A stretch of 64,000 bases of DNA. Source: Hyphomicrobiaceae bacterium. GTDB lineage: Bacteria; Pseudomonadota; Alphaproteobacteria; Rhizobiales; Hyphomicrobiaceae. Under the pieces are notes generated by a model. That model saw only the letters and a program-made list of their open reading frames with translations, made no database searches and was not told the DNA's origin. Numbering within the stretch: position 1 is the first letter of the stretch; each line of letters begins with the position of its first letter. The position numbers were made by a program, and so were the translations under genes. The DNA lies in assembly GCA_022844275.1 (NCBI GenBank), contig JALHMB010000013.1:22167-86166 (forward strand). Direction: 5' to 3'. Of the stretch, positions 17,570-26,262 are shown piece by piece.

Positions 17570-19664
17570 GACGCCGCTCCTCCATATCGGCCTTCACGAC
17601 CTTCATCTCGTTGACATCCTCGACGAGGCCCTTGGGGCAGGAATTGCCGCTGATGACGCGCTCCCAGCCCTTCGCGACGGGAACCTTGCTCCACGGCCGG
17701 CCCTTGGCGCCCGGCGGCCGCACGTCGATGAAAGCGCGCTTGCAGTTGACCGGGCACCAACGGCAGATGGTGCTGCTGCTCGTCGTGGTCCGGTACTCGA
17801 GCGCCTCGATCGTCTCGAAGCCGCGGAAGCGGCTCAGGCTGACGCCGTCCCACGCCTCCAGGGCGCACAGGGCGGCACCGATGGCGCCCGCCTCGCCGGA
17901 ATGGGGATGAATGACGACCTCGGCGTCAGGCACCTTGGAGGTGATGAAATCAACCTGCGCCTTGACCACGGCAAGGTTGCGGTGGGTACCGCCCTGCAGC
18001 ACGAAACGGCGCCCAGCCGCGCGCAGGTTCTGCAACTGCCCGGCATAAATCCACACGTTGAGCGGCAGGACAGCGGCAAGCGAGGCCATGATCTCCTCGG
18101 CTGTCCAGCCTTTGCGCTGCTGATTGACGATATCCGACTGCAGGAAGACGCCGCAGCCCATGGCCAGTTTCGGCATCGATGTCGCTGCGAAGGCTTTGTC
18201 CGCATAGTCCTCCAGGGCAATGCCGTAGCGCTCAGCCACCCCTTGCAGGAACGCCCCATTGCCCGATGAGCATTGAGAATTGAGGCGGAAGTCGGCGACC
18301 GTGCCTTGGCGCAGGATCATGATCTTCACGTCCGTGCCGCCAACGTCGCAGATCACGTCGGCATCCGGAAACACCTCGATCGCCGAACGAGCATGGGCGA
18401 CGGTCTCGACCACGCCGATGTCGGCGCCGAGGATGTCCTTCAGGAGATCCTTGCCGTAACCGGTCAGCGCCAGAGCTGCCACCTTGCCGACGCCGGCGGA
18501 GCGGAGATCGGCGAACAGCGCCTTGGCGTCCTCGATCGGGTTGCCTTTCGACTGGACGTAGCAAGAGTAGATGAGCTCGCGGTCCGGCGCGAGCACGACT
18601 GCCTTGGCGGTGGTCGATCCGAAGTCGCAGCCGACGAATAGCGCCGCGTCGGAGCGAACCGCACCCTTGGCGCCGGCAGCCTTGCCACCGGCATAGCGCT
18701 GGCGGAAACCGTCGAGATCGGCGGTGCCGCGCACCAATCCTTTGGCGCCCTGCTCAGCCTTTTCCTCGTGCTGGCCCTGATCAATCCACCAGGCGAGGCG
18801 ATCGGTTCCGGCATAAACGCCGACATTCTCGGCCTCGCCCTGGCCGATTTCGACGCAGCCGAGCGCCGCGTAGTAGAGCGCCTCTTCTGGCACGGTCACG
18901 AGTTCCTGCGGCCCAAGCCCTTCCGGCGGTGCCACGCCACGCTCGCGCCAGAGCTTAGCCAGATGGTGGCGCCAGGCCTGCTGCAGCCCGGTGAAGAACA
19001 GGTTAGGGCCACCGAGCAACAGCACCTGCGGCGCCGGAGTGTTGCCCTTGGTGAGGGTGGCAAGGTTCTGATAGACGACCGCCTCGAACAGGCTGGCGAT
19101 GATCTCTTCGACCGGCACGCCGCCCTTCAAGAGCGTGTTGGCGTCAGCCTCCGCGAAGATGCCGCACTTCGAGCTGACTTTGTGCAGGCTCATGCCGTCG
19201 TAGGGCATCCGGGCCAGCGCCTCCGGCGGGATTTGCAGCTTGCGCGCCGTCTTCTCGATGAAGGTGCCGGTTCCGCCGCTGCACGCCGACTGCATGTAGA
19301 CCTGCTTGGACTTGCCCTTGCCGGAGGCGGTGAAAAAGATCGTCTTCATGTCCTCGCCGCCGATCTCGGAAACAAACCGCACGTCGGGGTGAAGCTTCTC
19401 CACCGACGCCGCGACGGCCACCACCTCCTGGACCAGCTTGCCGCCGACGAGCGAGGCGATCACGCCGGCACCCGAGCCCGTGAAGAAGACGCGGTCGCGC
19501 CCAGGCACAAGCCCGCACGCTTCGTGCATGCGGCCGAGGAACTCGTGCACCTTCTTCGCCTGACGCGTGCCGTGACGCTGATAGTCGCGCCACACGACCC
19601 GGTCGTTGGCGAGCGCGACGGCTTTGACCGTGGTCGAGCCGACATCGAGGCCGATGATGGTCAT
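17502..19664 (-). CDS. BadF/BadG/BcrA/BcrD-type ATPase (acyl-CoA dehydratase activase) with two ASKHA domains
   Basis: A 720-residue protein with two activase modules. Module 1 starts MTIIGLDVGSTTVKAVAL and contains VFFTGSGAGVIASLVGG and the cluster-binding QSACSGGTGTFIEK and SKCGIFAEAD. Module 2 starts FVGCDFGSTTAKAVVLAP and contains NSQCSSGNGAFLQGVAERYG and AMGCGVFLQSD. Each Cys pair would bridge a [4Fe-4S] cluster between subunits, as in HgdC and the BcrAD ATPases. These drive ATP-dependent low-potential electron transfer to radical dehydratases or benzoyl-CoA reductases. The C-terminal 90 residues (WCPVNCKRAFIDVRPPGAKG, SGNSCPKGL) look like the start of the following DUF2229 region. ATG 19664 is preceded by GGAGG. 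Confidence 0.88.
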   Translation of the reverse strand: MTIIGLDVGSTTVKAVALANDRVVWRDYQRHGTRQAKKVHEFLGRMHEACGLVPGRDRVFFTGSGAGVIASLVGGKLVQEVVAVAASVEKLHPDVRFVSEIGGEDMKTIFFTASGKGKSKQVYMQSACSGGTGTFIEKTARKLQIPPEALARMPYDGMSLHKVSSKCGIFAEADANTLLKGGVPVEEIIASLFEAVVYQNLATLTKGNTPAPQVLLLGGPNLFFTGLQQAWRHHLAKLWRERGVAPPEGLGPQELVTVPEEALYYAALGCVEIGQGEAENVGVYAGTDRLAWWIDQGQHEEKAEQGAKGLVRGTADLDGFRQRYAGGKAAGAKGAVRSDAALFVGCDFGSTTAKAVVLAPDRELIYSCYVQSKGNPIEDAKALFADLRSAGVGKVAALALTGYGKDLLKDILGADIGVVETVAHARSAIEVFPDADVICDVGGTDVKIMILRQGTVADFRLNSQCSSGNGAFLQGVAERYGIALEDYADKAFAATSMPKLAMGCGVFLQSDIVNQQRKGWTAEEIMASLAAVLPLNVWIYAGQLQNLRAAGRRFVLQGGTHRNLAVVKAQVDFITSKVPDAEVVIHPHSGEAGAIGAALCALEAWDGVSLSRFRGFETIEALEYRTTTSSSTICRWCPVNCKRAFIDVRPPGAKGRPWSKVPVAKGWERVISGNSCPKGLVEDVNEMKVVKADMEERRRVYPNVGEVVRTHAFRRAWAGC

Positions 19665-19844
19665 GCCACCCTCCGTGCGGCCGGCGGCGCGGCGGCCACC
19701 TGACCCGTCGACGCGGCGAGGTGGAGCAGCGTGTTGGCAGCGGTGCCGACCATCCCGCCATGCGGAATCCGATACCCCCATGTCCTCCTTGGTCAACGGC
19801 TTCGGAGAATAGGCGCGGTAAGGCTCCAAGCGTAGATGGTTCAT
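19661..19844 (-). pseudogene. Small frameshifted gene overlapping the start of the BadF-type ATPase
   Basis: Reading from ATG 19844 (GGAG nine bases upstream), a frame gives MNHLRLEPYRAYSPKPLTKEDMG. After a run of five G (about 19770-19776) the sensible continuation is in the neighbouring frame, YRIPHGGMVGTAANTLLHLA, ending in a TGA that overlaps the ATPase ATG (ATGA). With four G instead of five a 60-residue protein would be continuous. I do not recognise it. It may be a real small gene with a homopolymer indel (sequencing error or decay). Confidence 0.4.
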
Positions 19845-19853
19845 GTGGTTCAC

Positions 19854-20251
19854 AGCTCCGCCCCGGCAGCGCAGATCGTAAGGCGACCCGCGGGACGCTC
19901 AACCACAAGCAGGTCGCGCGCGCTGCCAACGGGCCGCTGGCTGGCGTGGCTTTCAACAACAACCCAGTCACCCTGTGCACCGTTGGGCTGCCGGACCTTC
20001 CGGACGCAAAGTGAGTTGTTCCATTCAGCTTCGTGGTCGGCAATCAGGGCCCTGGACGCCACAGAACAGTGCTTCGAAACGCGTTGCGCCCTCCAAGGCC
20101 AGCAGCCACCAGCTACGTCTTCCGAGATGCCGGACCGCGAGCCATCCACGACGGATGCTGCCATCTGCTCGCTAGCTGTGTCCGGCATGAGCAGGTCTCC
20201 AGCGGTGTCATGCGCCGTCCCTGCCTAATGCAGGAGAGCGCGCATAGGTCT
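19854..20251. other. No gene recognised
   Basis: About 400 bp between the activase operon and the small membrane protein gene. Short frames only, none with a recognisable motif; no FNR-like box seen. Confidence 0.4.
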
Positions 20252-20500
20252 TCACTCGTTACGTTTCATGGGCGACGACTTGAGCCTGTCCCTGTACCAC
20301 CAGATCAGCAGCCTCCTACGGAGGCGGCGCACCAACGGCACATCGACCGCCAGGACCAGCAGCCCGAGCGGCAGCATCCAGAACCCGACGACAGGCAGGA
20401 AACCGAAAAGGCCTGCGAGAATGAGGCCGATACCAATGCTGACCCGCGCGAGACGTGAGCGCGGCAGGTCGAACTGGCGTGATCCGATTTTGATCTTCAT
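20252..20500 (-). CDS. Small membrane protein with two hydrophobic helices
   Basis: An 82-residue protein: a polar start (MKIKIGSRQFDLPRSRLARVSIG), then GIGLILAGLFGFLPVVGFWMLPLGLLVLAVDVP forming one or two membrane helices, then a very basic tail (RRLRRRLLIWWYRDRLKSS). ATG 20500 was chosen because the hydrophobic core begins soon after. The family is not firmly recognised (similar proteins are annotated as hypothetical in alphaproteobacteria). It lies between the activase pair and the DUF2892 gene, same strand as both. Confidence 0.6.
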   Translation of the reverse strand: MKIKIGSRQFDLPRSRLARVSIGIGLILAGLFGFLPVVGFWMLPLGLLVLAVDVPLVRRLRRRLLIWWYRDRLKSSPMKRNE

Positions 20501-20633
20501 CAGCTCTGCCAACGGCGTCGCTCTCAGGAACAGTGTCGACCGTGACAAACGCTGATCTTGGCAAGAGATCGGCGTGACGGCGGGTCGAGGCAAGGGCTGG
20601 TGAGGGAATGCAAACGCCGAACTGCATCAATGT

Positions 20634-20831
20634 TCACGCCCTGCATGTCTTCATGCCAAGGAGAGCATAGACTGGGCACCAGCGCACAACGGCCGTGACG
20701 AGCGGCACTATGCCGATCCAACCCCAAGCCGTCGTATATGCTGGGCTATAAAGCCCAAGCGCCGCGCCTACCAATGCCAGCCCAAGAACGATGCGCAAGA
20801 GCCGATCGATAGAGCCGAGATTCGCCTTCAT
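20634..20831 (-). CDS. DUF2892-family small inner-membrane protein
   Basis: A 65-residue protein with the DUF2892 pattern: MKANLGSIDRLLRIVLGLALVG, a second helix (WGWIGIVPLVTAVVRWCPVY), and the conserved CPVYALLG-type end. The start ATG at 20831 follows GGAG at good spacing. DUF2892 proteins are often linked to rhodanese or sulfur genes, but no such partner is present here. A perfect TTGAT-N4-ATCAA site lies 88 bp upstream (20913-20926), so it is probably part of the same oxygen-responsive set as the phasin and Usp genes. Confidence 0.88.
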   Translation of the reverse strand: MKANLGSIDRLLRIVLGLALVGAALGLYSPAYTTAWGWIGIVPLVTAVVRWCPVYALLGMKTCRA

Positions 20832-20912
20832 TGCAGTTGTCTCCTTGCCCGGACTGCAAGCCTGAGGAGTGGTGCTTGCATCGCACTAGAAAAAGAAGCG
20901 CCAAGCATGTCA

Positions 20913-20926
20913 TTGATGAAAATCAA
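20913..20926. promoter_or_regulatory. FNR/FixK-type box upstream of DUF2892 gene
   Basis: TTGAT GAAA ATCAA, perfect inverted arms, centred 88 bp upstream of the DUF2892 start. It could also serve the PHA synthase gene on the plus strand (252 bp downstream). Confidence 0.75.
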
Positions 20927-21014
20927 TGGAATATCCTGCCCGGCCCCTCGCGTTGGAAAGGGCGTCGTCTATCGCCGTGGGAGGTCCGCGCTGCGGCGGC
21001 CCGCTCACGGCGGA

Positions 21015-21028
21015 TTGATGGTTGTCAA
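21015..21028. promoter_or_regulatory. Weaker FNR/FixK-type box between DUF2892 and PHA synthase genes
   Basis: TTGAT GGTT GTCAA has one mismatch in the right arm. It is about 156 bp before the first PHA synthase ATG (21178), and closer to a transcription start if the leader is long. Confidence 0.45.
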
Positions 21029-21177
21029 TGCCGATCAGTCGGACGCCGATCAGATGTGTCGATGTGATGAGGCAGTCCCGGGCCCCGTTGTGCAAGCAGA
21101 TCGACACTACGGTTGTTTGTTGTGAGTGACAGCGCCGCAACGAGCCGGCCCCATCGGACTCGGCGCACGGGTGGAGC

Positions 21178-23067
21178 ATGCTTCAACAAGGCCCAGATCA
21201 AAAAGCCCGGCGCGAGCAAGGGTCAGCCCTCTCTGAGCTATCGAGTGCCGGGGCATCGCCGCGCAGCTTCTGCTTGATGGCCCCGACGCTCAGCGAATAC
21301 GCACCGCGAGCAATGCCCTGCCAGGACAGTGAGGAAGACCCCTCTTTGCGTCTGGCAGAGGTGTTCGACCGCTCGCTTCACTATCTCTTGTCGCGGATCA
21401 CTCTTGGATTGTCACCGATGGCGCTCGCCAGCGCCTACTTCGACTGGTGCCTGCATCTCTCCGCATCGCCTGGCAAACAGCTGCAGCTGTGGCAGAAGGG
21501 TGTGCGCAAGAGCTCACGCCTTGCCGTGCATCTGGTCCATTGCGCCGCGCAGGGCGGTCATACCGATCGGGCGTGCATCGCGCCGTTGCCGCAGGACAAG
21601 CGCTTTAGCGGCGCCCGATGGCAGGAGTGGCCTTTCAACGTGATTCATCAGGCTTTCCTTCTTCAACAGCAGTGGTGGCATAATGCGGCAACCGGCATTC
21701 GCGGCGTTTCCGCCCATCACGAACGTGTGCTCGAGTTCACCTTCCGGCAAATGCTCGATGTGTTCTCCCCCTCCAATTTCGTCGCCACCAATCCGGAGTT
21801 CCTTCGCAAGACTCAGGCCGAGCTCGGGCTCAACCTGGTACGCGGCTTCTGGAATCTGGTCGAGGATTGGGAGCGGGCTTGCAACGGTCGCCCACCGGTC
21901 GGAACCGAGAACTTCCGCGTGGGCAGGGAGCTTGCCACGACGCCAGGCAAGGTCGTTTTCCGCAATCGGCTCGTCGAGCTCATCCAGTACGAGCCGGCCG
22001 GCGACAGGGTCTATCCCGAGCCCGTGCTGATCGTGCCGGCGTGGATCATGAAGTACTACATCCTGGACCTTTCCCCCGGGAACTCGCTGGTCCGTCATCT
22101 TCGCGAACAGGGCTTCACCGTGTTCATGATCTCCTGGAGGAACCCGGGCCGGGACGATCGCTCACTCGGCATGGAGGACTATCACCGGCTCGGCGTGACG
22201 GCCGCCCTCGACGCCGTTGCACGCATCGTGCCCGACACGCGCGTGCATGGCGTCGGTTACTGTCTCGGCGGTACGCTGCTCGCCGTCAGTGCCGCGGCCA
22301 TGGCACGTGACCACGACGAGCCGTTTGCCACACTGTCGTTTCTGGCCGGTCAGATCGACTTCCGGGAGGCCGGTGAGCTCACGCTCTTCATCGGCGAGGG
22401 GCAGGTGGCATTCCTGGAGGACATGATGTGGGAGCAGGGCTACCTCGACGCGCACCAGATGGCCGGTGCATTTCAGCTACTGCGCTCCAACGACCTCATC
22501 TGGTCCCGCATGGCGCACGATTACCTGATGGGTGAGCGGCGACCAGTTTTCGATCTGATGGCGTGGAACAGCGATTCGACCCGCATGCCGTATCGTATGC
22601 ACAGCGAATACCTGCGCAGGCTGTTCATGGCCAACGAGTTGGCCGAAGGCCGCTATGAGGTGGCAGGCCGCCCGGTCGCCCTGGGAGATATTCGCGTGCC
22701 CGTATTCGCCGTCGGGACCGAGAGCGACCACGTCGCACCTTGGCGCTCGGTCTATAAGTTCAACCTTCTCATGGACACCGATGTCACCTTCCTTCTGACC
22801 AACGGCGGACACAACGCCGGGGTAGTCTCCCCGCCTGGTCGGACAGGTCGACATTTTCGGGTAGCGACCCGGACAGAGAGGGATCGCTACATCGATCCGG
22901 ACACTTGGTTGACACAAACGGCGCAGGCCGAGGGATCGTGGTGGCCGGCGTGGTTTGAGTGGCTCCGCACACACTCCCGGGAGAAGACCTCGCCCCCACG
23001 CACGGGCGCGCCGGAACGTGCACTGCCGCCGCTGGCGGACGCGCCAGGCAGCTACGTGCTGGGCTGA
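21178..23067 (+). CDS. phaC: Poly(3-hydroxyalkanoate) synthase (PhaC class I-like)
   Basis: A 629-residue PHA synthase. The lipase-like box is GYCLGG with the nucleophile Cys362; the general base Asp is D517 in GTESDHVAPW and the catalytic His is H545 in TNGGHNAG. The N-terminal domain has the conserved PRF-like segment NPEFLRKTQAELGLNLVRGFWNLVEDW. It polymerises (R)-3-hydroxyacyl-CoA to PHA on storage granules, matching the phasin at 10376. ATG 21178 gives a 30-residue leader with no motif; an internal start near MAPTLSEYAP (about residue 34) is a possible alternative. The downstream DUF4389 gene follows after 92 bp. Confidence 0.95.
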   Translation: MLQQGPDQKARREQGSALSELSSAGASPRSFCLMAPTLSEYAPRAMPCQDSEEDPSLRLAEVFDRSLHYLLSRITLGLSPMALASAYFDWCLHLSASPGKQLQLWQKGVRKSSRLAVHLVHCAAQGGHTDRACIAPLPQDKRFSGARWQEWPFNVIHQAFLLQQQWWHNAATGIRGVSAHHERVLEFTFRQMLDVFSPSNFVATNPEFLRKTQAELGLNLVRGFWNLVEDWERACNGRPPVGTENFRVGRELATTPGKVVFRNRLVELIQYEPAGDRVYPEPVLIVPAWIMKYYILDLSPGNSLVRHLREQGFTVFMISWRNPGRDDRSLGMEDYHRLGVTAALDAVARIVPDTRVHGVGYCLGGTLLAVSAAAMARDHDEPFATLSFLAGQIDFREAGELTLFIGEGQVAFLEDMMWEQGYLDAHQMAGAFQLLRSNDLIWSRMAHDYLMGERRPVFDLMAWNSDSTRMPYRMHSEYLRRLFMANELAEGRYEVAGRPVALGDIRVPVFAVGTESDHVAPWRSVYKFNLLMDTDVTFLLTNGGHNAGVVSPPGRTGRHFRVATRTERDRYIDPDTWLTQTAQAEGSWWPAWFEWLRTHSREKTSPPRTGAPERALPPLADAPGSYVLG

Positions 23068-23159
23068 AGGCCTTCACGGGGATTGCTCTTGCAAGACGCC
23101 GAGCGTGGGCGCCGTCGCGACACAGCGGGCAGCGACGGCAGGGATCAAGGACACGACCG

Positions 23160-23438
23160 ATGGAACTCGACAAGCAACAGGGCGCTGGCAGGCAGACGGC
23201 GTGGAAGCGAGGACTGTTCGTGCTGTTCTTCATGCTCGCATTCAGCATCGCACACCCCCTGCTCAATCTACTGGCAGTCGTGCAATTCCTATGGCTGCTG
23301 TTTGCCGGCGCGCCGAACGAATTTCTGCTGCGGTTCGGCCGGTCAATGTCCGTCTGGCTGGCGGACGCGGCGCGCTTCTTGGCGTGCGCCACGGAGGAGA
23401 TGCCGTTTCCGTGGAAAGCTTGGCCCGATGCGGGGTGA
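23160..23438 (+). CDS. DUF4389-family membrane protein
   Basis: A 92-residue protein with a single long hydrophobic region (RGLFVLFFMLAFSIAHPLLNLLAVVQFLWLLF), then PNEFLLRFGRSMSVWLADAARFLACATEEMPFPWKAWP. The end (SxWLAxxxxFLxxxTEExPFPF) is the DUF4389 signature. The start ATG at 23160 follows AAGGA. It probably belongs to the phaC transcript. The biochemical role of DUF4389 proteins is not known. Confidence 0.85.
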   Translation: MELDKQQGAGRQTAWKRGLFVLFFMLAFSIAHPLLNLLAVVQFLWLLFAGAPNEFLLRFGRSMSVWLADAARFLACATEEMPFPWKAWPDAG

Positions 23439-23591
23439 CCCTCGCCGGCACGCGCGAACATGCCCAGCCTGTGGCCTCGGGCAGCAGCGCCCGATGTCAA
23501 ACGACAAGGCGCGCAGGGTGACACGCCCTGGCCGCTCGGCAAGTCCTCCCCCACCTAGACGAGGGCGACACTGGCAGCCAGCGCGAAATGC

Positions 23592-23670
23592 CCCGCCCCG
23601 GGAGGGACGCCGGAGCGGGGCGGGATACCGGCAAGCACAAATTGGGGGGAGGGGCTTGCGCTTGCCGGTA
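23592..23670. repeat. Two adjacent inverted repeats (hairpins)
   Basis: CCCGCCCCG (23592-23600) pairs with CGGGGCGGG (23616-23624), then TACCGGCAAGC (23626-23636) pairs perfectly with GCTTGCCGGTA (23660-23670). They sit about 150 bp beyond the DUF4389 gene and 120 bp before IS66 debris. They may be a terminator pair or an insertion-element end. Confidence 0.55.
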
Positions 23671-23786
23671 AGACGGAAAGGAGAGCTGGCCAGCTAAGCG
23701 ACCAATGGGTATGGCGACCAATCTCGACATCCTCCGATCTCCTTGAGGATCGGTGGAAGCAGCCGGTCCGCCCGCTGCCGCTGCCG

Positions 23787-24455
23787 GTGATCAAGGTAGC
23801 GGTAGAGACTATCGGTTATCGCCTTGAGGAGGCGGTTGTCGCCGCCGAACGGCTGCGCGGCGACGACACCACGGTGCCGGTTCTCGCAAAAGGCAGGACC
23901 CACACCGGCAGATGCTGGGTCCATGTGCGTGATGACCGGCCGTTCGGCGGACGAGCCCCGCCGGCCGCCATGTTCTACTACTTGCGTGATCGTGGCGGTG
24001 CGCACCTCGAGGAGCACCTCTCGCGATGGCGGGGGATACTTCAGGCCGACGCTCATGGCGGCTACAATCGGCTATACGAGGCCGGTCGCATCCCGGGGCC
24101 CATCCTCGAAGTGCGGGCTGCTGGGCGCACGCGCGCCGACCATTCTTTGCGCTCGCCGGTATCGAGGCCAGCGCTCGCCGTAAGGCCGAGGGTAAAGCGC
24201 TTGGCGTCATCTCGCCCTTGGCGTTGGCGACCGTCCGGCGCATTGACGCCCTGTTCGAGATCGAGCGCGGCATCAATGGACGGAGCGTGGAGGAACGGCT
24301 TGCGCTCCGCCGGGAGCTGAGCGCACCTCTGGTCGCCGGGCTCGAAGCTCGGATGCGATCCGAGCGGCCGAAGCTGCCGCGCGGCAACGATGTCGCCAAA
24401 GCCATGGACTACATGCTCAAGCGCTGGCCCGCCTTCACGCGTTTCTTCTCCTCGG
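23787..24455 (+). pseudogene. IS66-family transposase (TnpC) remnant, frameshifted and truncated
   Basis: Starting at about 23830 the frame reads LRGDDTTVPVLAKG, VRDDRPFGG and ILQADAHGGYNRLYEAG, the catalytic-core pattern of IS66 transposases (first Asp in GDDT, second in QADAHGGY). Near 24110 the reading moves to another frame that continues GCWAHARRPFFALA, RRIDALFEIERGING and KAMDYMLKRWPAFTRF. The final segment with the catalytic Glu (NNxAERALR) is missing, replaced by unrelated sequence after 24450. At least one frameshift and a 3' truncation, so it is inactive. Confidence 0.8.
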
Positions 24456-24682
24456 CCGAGAAGTGTCGCCGGGTCGCCCGGCGAATGTCTCTGACTGTCG
24501 CCTCCGCACTCTGCGGAGCCTGTCTCATCATGTCCCTCCTTGGGGCGACGATGAGCTGAAAACTCTCCTCTACTACGCAATCAAGTCGAACCGTCCGGTA
24601 GGTCCTGACGGGGGACAGAAGCAGTCTCAGCCGAGGCAATCACAGTGTCCAGCGAGCTCGCACCACCCAAATATTAAAGCCA

Positions 24683-24889
24683 TCACGCGACGGCCGAGAA
24701 AGAAAGGCCCAGTGTCATGGCCGTCCCGGCGATGACCACGTTTTCGGCAACGCTCGGCGTGTGGGCCTTGCGGTGAAAAATGCCCGAATCAACGGCAAGC
24801 ATTGTCAACACGACGAGCAAGAAGGAGAGCCACGCCCACGCCGGCATTCCGAGCCAATCACCGGTCATGTATCCAAAGAACAGGTCCAC
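24683..24889 (-). pseudogene. N-terminal fragment of a TerC-family membrane protein
   Basis: From GTG 24889 (GGAG seven bases upstream) the frame encodes VDLFFGYMTGDWLG, PAWAWLSFLLVVLTMLAVD and GIFHRKAHTPSVAENV, the typical TerC N-terminal helix and the D-x-GxFHRKxH turn. It stops after 68 residues, whereas TerC proteins have around 220-330. The C-terminal TerC segment appears on the opposite strand at 49840-50020. TerC proteins are inner-membrane metal or tellurite-related exporters, often regulated by metal riboswitches; none is visible here. Confidence 0.6.
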
Positions 24890-24935
24890 AGCAGGATCTC
24901 CTTTTTGGGCGACGCGTAAACAGAAAAGCAAACGT

Positions 24936-25856
24936 TCAGTCGCGATCGGGAAGATCGCCGAACTGGTCGGCGACGGCCGCCTTTAAGAAGTCGGCGAGCT
25001 TCAGATAGGACGCCTGTTGAGCACTTGCTCTCCGCCAGACAAGTCCCACCGTGCGATGAAGGGCGCGGCCCCTAATCGACAGAAGCCGCAGATTGGGATC
25101 GCCGACGATTTCCCGACGGACATAGAGGCCGGGCAGGAACGTGATGCCGAGCCCCATCACGACCATTTCGCGCAGTGTGTCGAGGCTGGTGCCCTCGAAC
25201 TCGTACCGCAGCCTTGCCCCCATCTCGAGGCAAAGCGACTGGACGGTATCGTGGAGCTGATGGCCTTTGCCGAGGGCGAGAACATCTTGCCCCGCGAGGT
25301 CCGCGCGCTCCACCACGGCTTGACGTGCGAGCGGATGATCCGCGCCGACCGCAAGATGCAGCGGCTCGCGAAACAGAAATGAACTCACAAAATGCGAACT
25401 TTGCACCGGTAGCATCGTGATAACGACGTCGAGCGCGCCATCTTCGAGTGCGCCAGGCAAGGCGCTCGGCGAGCTTTCTCGCACGTAGAGCTTGAGATCA
25501 GGATGTGCCTTGTGCAGCGGCGGCAGGACGTGGGGAAGAAGATAGGGTCCGATGGTCGGCGGCAGGCCCAAGCGGAGAAGACCAGCGAGCTCGCGGCCTC
25601 CGCTGTTTGCGAGCGCGCGGATCTCGCCGATGTCGATGAGGATTCGACGTGCGACCTCAACGATTTGCAGTCCAACCGACGACATAACTACCCGGTTCCG
25701 ATTGCGCTCGACCAGTTGCACCCCAAGCCTGTCCTCTAGGGTTTTCAGCTGCTCGCTCAATGTCGGCTGGGTCGTGCTGCAGCGTTCGGCGGCGCGTCGG
25801 AAATGCAAAGTGTCGGCGACTGCGACCAGATACTCAAGTTGACGAATATTAGGCAT
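24936..25856 (-). CDS. OxyR-like LysR-family regulator lacking the peroxide-sensing first cysteine
   Basis: A 306-residue LysR-type regulator. The N-terminal winged HTH reads IRQLEYLVAVADTLHFRRAAE and TTQPTLSEQLKTLEDRLG; the effector domain resembles OxyR strongly around GHQLHDTVQSLCLEMG and GTSLDTLREMVVMGLGITFLP. In OxyR the sequence is GHCLRDQAMGFC, with Cys199 and Cys208 forming the peroxide-induced disulfide. Here position 200 is Gln and only Cys209 remains, so the classic redox switch cannot form. The ATG at 25856 is placed by homology; a longer start would add nine residues. The likely role is regulation of oxidative or other stress genes by another signal. Upstream lies a 400 bp non-coding region facing the small gene at 26263. 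Confidence 0.88.
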   Translation of the reverse strand: MPNIRQLEYLVAVADTLHFRRAAERCSTTQPTLSEQLKTLEDRLGVQLVERNRNRVVMSSVGLQIVEVARRILIDIGEIRALANSGGRELAGLLRLGLPPTIGPYLLPHVLPPLHKAHPDLKLYVRESSPSALPGALEDGALDVVITMLPVQSSHFVSSFLFREPLHLAVGADHPLARQAVVERADLAGQDVLALGKGHQLHDTVQSLCLEMGARLRYEFEGTSLDTLREMVVMGLGITFLPGLYVRREIVGDPNLRLLSIRGRALHRTVGLVWRRASAQQASYLKLADFLKAAVADQFGDLPDRD

Positions 25857-26262
25857 CGTAGGCCCTCCTGCAGTCCGTCGCACGCGCGCTGATCGCCACG
25901 GGCCCTGGTCGTGATCGATGATATAGGGTCGACCCGATTTAGTCCCAAGCTGATAGGAAAATCCGATCAGGCCAGGGTCGGGGACCGATTGGTCATTGGC
26001 GTCGGCCTCTATTAACTCTGCGGTACCTAACGAGAGCCGGCAAATCGCCTTGGCCGTAGACGACAGAGAGGAGAAGTATGAGCGAGAGAGAACGGCCGCA
26101 CGCGCGTAGCAGCATATTTGCGACGCCGCGGGGCAGAATCGCCATCTCGGTCTCGACCGAGTGGCACGGATCGGTGAATGGGCACGCCCAGGCCGTTATC
26201 GTGATCGCGTCGGAAAGTACCAGCAAACCGGGTCAGCACTGTGCAGAGGAGAGGAGGACAGA
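25857..26262. other. Intergenic region upstream of the OxyR-like gene
   Basis: Holds the promoter for the regulator and for the small gene at 26263. LysR-type sites (T-N11-A) may be present, but I could not single one out. A 63-residue frame starting 26078 after an AGGAGA site overlaps the next gene; its coding status is unclear. Confidence 0.4.
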
